A stretch of 64,000 nt of DNA from Ligustrum vulgare (lineage: Eukaryota > Streptophyta > Magnoliopsida > Lamiales > Oleaceae): positions 94,218,925 through 94,282,924 of the forward strand of contig OY743168.1 in assembly GCA_963555705.1 (NCBI GenBank). Direction: 5' to 3'. The notes below the pieces were generated by a model, which saw nothing but the letters and a program-made list of their open reading frames with translations, had not been told where the DNA came from and did not search any database. Each line of letters starts with the position of its first letter. The stretch's first letter is position 1. This document shows, in pieces, positions 58,559 to 64,000 of this stretch. Both the position numbers and the translations under genes were made by a program.

Positions 58559-59250
58559 TGTAACACTCAAGCCAAAAAAGTTTAAAAGATTTGATAAGTA
58601 CTACTCATACTAACAAGGTGTACATTCTTTCTGAAAATTCATCGTTAGAAACTCCACAATTAAGTATGATTGGCTTGGAGCAATTTTATGATAGATGATC
58701 CCCTGGAAAATTTTCTCGGGAAGCGTGCGAGTGAAGACAAAACATACTAAAAATACCCATGTGTGATACAGTGAGGACAGTACATCATCAATCTAACGGT
58801 CGAGACAGCCCGTTAAGTGGAACTCGGGTCGTTACAAATGGTATCAGAGTCGGCCGCAAACCGAAAATTAGGAACTAAATGATATGCAGGACAAAGTGCT
58901 ACGCTATAGGGCCGGAGCCACCTCTAAGATCTCAACGTTTGACAACAATCCTCAGATGGTTTAAGTGCAACGAAGATGTTGCGAGTCTAACGGAGGTGAT
59001 TGTAACACTCATGCCAGAAAAGCTTAAAATATTTGAAATGTACTACTTATACTAACAAGGTGCACCTTATTTTCCGGAACATCATCGTTAAAAACTCCAC
59101 AGTTAAAAATGTTTGGCTTGGAGCAATTTTATAATGAGTGATCCCCCTTAAAAATTTTCATGGGAGCATACGAGTGGGGACAAATCATACTGAAAAGACC
59201 CATATTGTTATAGTGGGGACAATACGTTATGTAGGACCTGGGTTGTTACA
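58559..59250 (+). mobile_element. TRIM retrotransposon, 692 bases
   Basis: Two direct LTRs, 58559-58836 (278 bases) and 59001-59250 (250 bases), both starting TGTAACACTCA and ending GTTACA, enclose a 164-base core. The core begins with a primer site TGGTATCAGAGTCGG (58839) complementary to initiator-Met tRNA and ends with purine tract AACGGAGGTGAT. A perfect TSD TGCCA flanks the element (58554-58558 and 59251-59255). No coding region, so a terminal-repeat retrotransposon in miniature. The LTRs differ at many positions, so it is old. Confidence 0.92.
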
Positions 59251-59257
59251 TGCCATG

Positions 59258-59598
59258 TAGGAATGGCAAAATGGCTCGTAAGCTCGAACATCTCGGACTC
59301 GGCTCGAGCCAAAAAAAAGCTCGTCCAAAAAACTCGAGCATTGAAATTCAATCACAAGCTCGACTAGGCTAAGCTCGTTGTATAAATATATTTTCAATAA
59401 AAATTTTATGGATTTTATTATAAAAACAAAATAAAATTTGAAAGCTCGAGACTTGACTCGGTTCTGCCCGTCTTGGCTCGAAAAAGCTCGAGTCGAGACT
59501 TATTTTTTAGGACGAGTTTTGGCTCAGCTCGACTCAAACCAAAAAAAGCTCGATCCCTAAAAGCTTAAGCCCTGATCTTCGACTCATTGACATCCCTA
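59258..59598. mobile_element. hAT-type MITE, 341 bases, at the TRIM border
   Basis: Terminal repeats TAGGAATGGCAA and, inverted, TAGGGATGTCAA. A perfect 8-base TSD ATGCCATG (59250-59257 and 59599-59606) includes the last base of the TRIM, so this MITE inserted after the TRIM, exactly across its right border. The interior is rich in AGCTCGA/CTCGAGC words that pair with one another. The frame at 59534-59725 crosses its boundary and is not a gene. Confidence 0.88.
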
Positions 59599-59800
59599 AT
59601 GCCATGTAACAAGGCAAATAAAAAACCATCAAAATCATTGACAAATATTTGATTAGACAATTACCTTGCAAATCAAGCGCGTGAGCATCTAGGTGGAAAA
59701 CATTTTCTTGGTCAAATTTGGACAATCAAACAACTTATATTTTGAGAAAAGGTGGAAAAAGTAAGCATTTTCATGGCAAATAAAGTGTTATCAAACCCAC

Positions 59801-60338
59801 CGGCATTTTCATGAAGACTCGAGATTCACCAAGCATACACAGTTTTGACCCAACAACATATACTTCTAGATGAAACTTCGACATTTCCAAACTGCCCGAC
59901 TCAAAATGTATTTGATATTTCTTCAATTGAGATGCGAATGTACATTAGAAGAAAAAAAATTTGAGTACAAAATTAAACATATACAAACTATAATCAACAA
60001 AATATATGATAAGTTAACGAGTTCACATTCGTTCACATAACCAGTTCACATTCGTTCGCACAGTATTATACATTTCACACATTCCATTCAACACATAATG
60101 CCTAGTATCAATGTTATAAACAAACACAAATGCAACATTAAAGGTATCGATGGTATATTTGCTAACTTTTAAAATGTTGGCCATGGATACAAACCTTCCA
60201 ATATATGGCCATTTTTCAGAATGGAGTGTCAAAATTAAACATTCCTCACAAATTCCTCTTCTTTAATGGGTTTTAAAGGAGAGTCCAAGATAAGGTATGA
60301 CTAAAAAGTACAACATGCTTTTCATATATCAAACAGTA
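59801..60338. other. Spacer, no feature seen
   Basis: AT-rich sequence with a short repeat of GTTCACATTCGTTC (about 60,021-60,060). No gene or element end recognised. Confidence 0.5.
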
Positions 60339-60339
60339 A

Positions 60340-60545
60340 GCCCCTGTTCTGTTTGCTGTTTTGAGGTCGTTTTCTGTTTTTATTTTCGAAAACGCTAAAA
60401 ACGCGTTCTCTTTACCATTTCCGAAAACGCATTTTGGAAAACAAAAAAAAAAAATTGTACACAAAACGGAAAACGCCCGAAACATCGTTTTGGGCGTTTT
60501 GTGTGTATTTCGACAAAAAATGTCCAAAACGCGGAAAACGCGTTT

Positions 60546-60591
<46 letters not shown>

Positions 60592-61858
60592 GAATTATCT
60601 TAACTTAGAACTAAGCTTAATATAAAGTTTTTATTTTTTTATTATTTTTTTAGAATTATCCTAGTTTGGAACTAAGCCTAAATAAAGATTAATTTTTTTT
60701 TTTTTTTTTTTTTTTATAGAATTATCTTAACTTAGAACTAAGCTTAATATAAAGTTTTTATTTTTTTATTATTTTTTTAGAATTATCCTAGTTTGGAACT
60801 AAGCCTAAATAAAGATTAATTTTTTTTTTTTTGAGAATTATTCTAACTTGGAACTAAGCTTAAATAAAGTTTTATTAAATTCAATATCAACATTACAAAA
60901 AAAAATTAAGTGAGAATTCTTATTATTATATTTCAAAAAATGCACCAAACTGCATGGAATCGAAATGTACCAAACACGCAAAACTCTACTAAACAAAGTT
61001 AAATCTACCAAAAAAGAGCAAAATTTCACCAAGATGCCTAATCTAATACCAAAAGCGCGATATGTACCAAATTGTGAGATGTTTCAAATTGTGCCCAAGA
61101 AATTTACCAAAATGCGCAAATAGCTCTAAAATTTACGAAAACAATGTCAATTGTACTGTGCTAACCAAGATGTGTGAAATGTTAAAAAATGCTTCAAAAT
61201 GTACTAAAATACACTATATATACCAGAATTCACCAAAATATACAAAATGCATGATATCGACCAAAATGCGCAAATCGTACCAGTGTGCGAATGTACCAAA
61301 ATACAAGAAAACAAACCAAGTTAAATGAAATTTATCAAAATGCACAAAAATCTACTAAAATTCTAGAAATGTACCACATGAGAATTGTAGCAGGCAAGAC
61401 CTATGATTAATCCTAGAAATGTGCCTGAATCAAATGTGGACTGATTACTCCACAAGGTCAAGATGACTTTTAAATTTATTTTGTTTAATCAAACTCTGTA
61501 TGAGTAATTAGAGTTACATGTATTATGGAAGTAATTTGGACTTGAATATTATGTTATTAATTTCTTATAATATTTTTTTGGAGTTGAACATTAATGACAT
61601 TATTATTTGGTCCAAAAAAAAGTTAAACAATATAGATTGTTTAATATAATTCAGAAGCAAATTCATTGAAAATAGTATAAGTTGTATTCTGCAAAATTTC
61701 AAACAGAACGTGTTTTCCAGCTTTTCATTTTCAAAAACAGTTTTCAGAAATGACAAACAGAACACGTTTTCAGCAACATTGAAAATAAAAATAAAAACAG
61801 GAAATACAAAACATTTTCCAAAATGAAAATACAAAATAAAATACAAACAGAACGCCAC
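60340..61858. mobile_element. Non-coding element with GTTCTGTTTG inverted ends
   Basis: The left end CCCCTGTTCTGTTTGCTGTTTT and right end, inverted, GGCGTTCTGTTTGTATTTTA share GTTCTGTTTG and continue with TTTTC/GAAAA-rich sequence on both sides. Near the left end GAAAACG and CGTTTT words alternate (AAAACGCGTTTT). The centre holds a T-run and tandem repeats, then a stretch of recurring AATGTACCAAAATG / TACCAAAATGCGCAAA words (about 60,930-61,375). No transposase. Superfamily unknown; TSD not defined. Confidence 0.5.
60551..60870. repeat. T-run and ~62/127-base tandem repeats
   Basis: A T-run of about 38 bases (60,551-60,588) is followed by alternating units AGAATTATCTTAACTTAGAA and AGAATTATCCTAGTTTGGAA, each followed by CTAAGC, AAATAAAG and another T-run. 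The double unit starts at 60,591 and again at 60,718 (period 127), with a partial third at about 60,833. Confidence 0.9.
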
Positions 61859-62085
61859 CTAAACCTCCATTTTCGTTGAGAATTAAATCACATCATTTAT
61901 AACTTATAAGAGAAACTCAACATCTGTATTAAAATGGCCATCCGTATAATCTTTACAAGCTGTAGGCCAAAACGGGCAGATACATTGTCAGACTTCAATA
62001 CATTTCAGGAGCATGCATCTGAAAATTAAATGGTAGCGTGAGCTAGAACTTGCTTATCAGCAGCCATTACTAGGAAATGTCTGGC
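61859..62085. other. 3' flank of the methylesterase-like gene
   Basis: AT-rich, presumably the 3' untranslated region and downstream sequence of the minus-strand gene; no separate feature. Confidence 0.5.
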
Positions 62086-62659
62086 CTAAAAAGGGCTGAC
62101 CCGACGAGCCAATCTCAACAATATCTCTGGAACATATCGTCTTCTAGGAGGAGCCATTGCATCCCTAGCAAGAGCTTCTTTGTCATCAGCATGTATAAAG
62201 GCTACCACGTAGTCAAAAAGCTCGTCTTTACCACCTCGAAGAGGATCCTGCATTTTGAGACAGACGTTGAGTTTCAAGGTTGAAGAAAAGGAACTGATCA
62301 GGCTGATTTACATTCACTTAGAAGTACTCAACCCTTGCCTGTCCTACGTCAATCTTGAATCAGAACGAGTTATATCTCATTGTAAGTAGGTTATATCTCT
62401 ACTTCTCGAGCATATTAGTTGAGTTATTTATCAATCTGATGCTAGCTTTAGAGAGGGTGGGAAATGGATAATTCTATACTGATAATTACAATCTCCAGTA
62501 TTGATTCTAAAATCTATTCCAACTAAATATGCCATTAGATGAAAAAATGGAACACAAATCGTGCTTACTTGAAGGAATAGATCTGTATGAGTTTTCCCAT
62601 CGTATAAAATAAGATCTGCTCGAGCCCCCCTCAAGCGGAGTGTATTCACAAATGCTTTA
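62086..62659 (-). CDS. Isoprenylcysteine alpha-carbonyl methylesterase-like, 3' end
   Basis: The last two exons of a minus-strand gene. Exon 62659-62569 (91 bases) encodes KAFVNTLRLRGARADLILY and the GKTHTDLFLQ motif, whose His is in the position of the alpha/beta-hydrolase catalytic histidine. Exon 62247-62086 encodes DPLRGGKDELFDYVVAFIHA to the stop (RRVSPF). Both introns edges are GT-AG and phases agree. This tail matches plant ICME/ICME-like proteins, membrane hydrolases that remove the methyl ester from prenylated cysteine and affect abscisic-acid signalling. The N-terminal exons, including the nucleophile serine, must lie right of the window or far into the intron; I saw none up to 64,000. 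No lesions in the visible part. Confidence 0.85.
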
Positions 62660-62809
62660 CTGAAAATAGCAAACAAGTTAAAACAAAGGTTAACATCATG
62701 CCACAATTTAGTTAGTCTTGCTTGAATAACATAGCATGCATTTTCTTTCGTCAGATAATAGAAACCATATGCTACAAATTATAAAATTCTTAAAGAATTT
62801 ATATGCTTA

Positions 62810-62972
62810 GAGCCTGTTTGTTGTAAGAGAAATTGGAGGGAAATTGGATTTTTGGGAAAATATGGGTTGAAAAGAGGGTGAAAAATGTGAAAATGGTGAG
62901 TCCTACAAAAATGTATGGTTGAAATGAGTTTTGGAGGAAAGTAGTGTACAAATTCCTGGACCAAATAGGGGC
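62810..62972. mobile_element. Tourist-type MITE in the methylesterase intron
   Basis: Ends GAGCCTGTTTGTTG and, inverted, GCCCCTATTTGGTCC, flanked by TTA (62807-62809 and 62973-62975). 163 bases, non-coding. Related in sequence to the unit at about 63,530-63,687 (GGAGAATGTGAAAA, GGGTGGTTGAGAATGA versus GGTGAAAAATGTGAAAA, TATGGTTGAAATGAG). Confidence 0.75.
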
Positions 62973-62975
62973 TTA

Positions 62976-64000
62976 ATGGACTCTTTTCTTCTATTTTGAG
63001 TTATGCATTGTCCAAATGCATGACATGATTAATCTTCAACACGAAGACTTATTAAGCTTTCAATGCATATAGCCTCTCAAACTGTGCCAGTCTTAAAACC
63101 TTAAGTTGGGGGGAACAAGAGTCTAGGTTGAAACACTTTTTTCCTGGATCCCCATCAAGGTCAGGCATACTCAGTTCCAAACCAGCACCAGGGCAATCGC
63201 ATGTTAGGCAGCTAAATAGACACAACTAAATATTTTAGGCCATTAAACAGCTTTTATGGACAATAAATCCAAAGTAGTACAGAAATACCAATTTATTACA
63301 CTCTATCATCATCCAAGGTCTGTATTTGACCTATTTGTAAGGACCCTCGCCTTGCCTCAGGGAAAACAGAAAGACTCTAAGGGCTAGCTGGGCCTAATTC
63401 CATTTCTAGGACTAATTATTTACACTCCAGCACTCGAGAAGGGGAAAAAACACGTGCGTACCCAAAAAAAAAGACACTCAAGGAGGAAACCTCGTAAGGG
63501 AATTAAACATATTTACACAGCTCCACCACAGTAAAAGTTTGTATGGCACAGCCTTTTCCAAGAGAAAAATGAATTTTTTGGAGAATGTGAAAAATTGGGG
63601 AAACGTTGTGGAATCCCATATGATGGGTGGTTGAGAATGATTTTGAGGAAAAATGATTTTAAAAAATCTATGACAAACAAGCCTTTAAGTAGTTCTCAAA
63701 GAAAACATGTTTTGCGTTCCCTTGAGACATAATATCTACAATTTACTATAGAGATAACTCAATTATCCATGTAACAAATCAAGGCTATTAAATTATAGAA
63801 ATCTTCTGCAGAAAACTGCTGAAGGAAGTTTTTGGACTTTCACTCAATTGCTCAAATCATTTATATATGCAAGCGTGCATGCATTTTAAGATGCATTTCG
63901 TATAGCAACAATGAATCTATGGCATATAACTAAAGTATCCATTGATCATACTACAAACGATCAAATCTAGTTTTTTTTTTTTTTTTTTTCCAAAGAAAAT
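62976..64000 (-). other. Presumed intron of the methylesterase-like gene
   Basis: No further exon of the gene was recognised here. A decayed MITE lies at about 63,530-63,687 (right end GACAAACAAGCCTT followed by TAA) and a T-run at 63,971-63,990. If the gene is intact this is intron sequence. Confidence 0.5.

Larger units (their letters stand above)
58215..59800. mobile_element. Possible older MITE split by TRIM and hAT MITE
   Basis: Left part from GGGTCAGTTTAATTGCGATG to 58,558 and right part from about 59,607 to 59,800 (ending CATGGCAAATAAAGTG...TCAAACCC) could be the halves of one element with weak inverted ends, interrupted by the TRIM (58559-59250) and hAT MITE (59258-59598). The inverted match is short, so this is tentative. 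Confidence 0.4.

Noticed and set aside
1..64000. CRISPR arrays, prokaryotic operons or phage
   Set aside because: Repeats have transposon ends and TSDs or are microsatellites; genes have introns; the setting is a plant nuclear genome.

Overview
This window is nuclear DNA of a dicot-type flowering plant. The genes are split by introns, the base composition is AT-rich, the transposons belong to plant families, and a block of plant mitochondrial DNA is embedded. The species cannot be fixed from the sequence. Only three host genes look functional: an intact CYC/TB1-type TCP transcription factor (28.6-29.5 kb, +), an intact four-exon cytochrome b561 gene (41.6-43.2 kb, -), and the last two exons of an isoprenylcysteine methylesterase-like gene (62.1-62.7 kb, -) whose remainder lies beyond the right edge. 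A p300/CBP-type histone acetyltransferase (HAC) gene at 53.3-56.7 kb (-) keeps its exon-intron layout but carries several stops and frameshifts and has lost its catalytic end.

Most of the rest is layered transposons, many with exact ends and target-site duplications (TSDs). 0-2.4 kb: internally deleted Ty3-gypsy element. 2.4-4.7 kb: a MITE, then a CACTA element holding a captured gene 5' end and a nested Mutator-like MITE. 5.4-9.9 kb: Helitron interrupted by a second CACTA element, itself interrupted by a solo LTR that splits a tRNA-derived SINE-like unit. 10.0-10.35 kb: two abutting Tourist-type MITEs. 13.9-15.7 kb: solo copia-type LTR. 16.9-25.8 kb: pol-less gypsy element (-) whose left LTR is split by a complete Ty1-copia element (16,999-23,108) and whose right LTR is split by a second Helitron of the 5.4-9.9 kb family.

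26-34 kb: LTR remnants, MITEs, the TCP gene, a decayed copia 5' end and a hAT-like element. About 34.15-38.99 kb: mitochondrial insertion (NUMT) with a tRNA-Glu copy and a shortened tRNA-His copy. 39.5-40.5 kb: hAT-like element. 43.7-44.8 kb: large PIF/Harbinger-type MITE. 45-47 kb: LTR-like sequence. 47.1-48.7 kb: gag-only copia element (-) joined head-to-head to a 5'-truncated copia element (48.7-about 53.2 kb, +) that abuts the HAC pseudogene. 57-60 kb: fold-back element, TRIM and hAT MITE. 60.3-61.9 kb: tandem-repeat-rich element.

The host genes do not form a pathway; they are unrelated neighbours. No clearly new molecular system was found. The main interest is the insertion history, the captured gene fragment, the HAC decay, the NUMT and the long inverted repeat.
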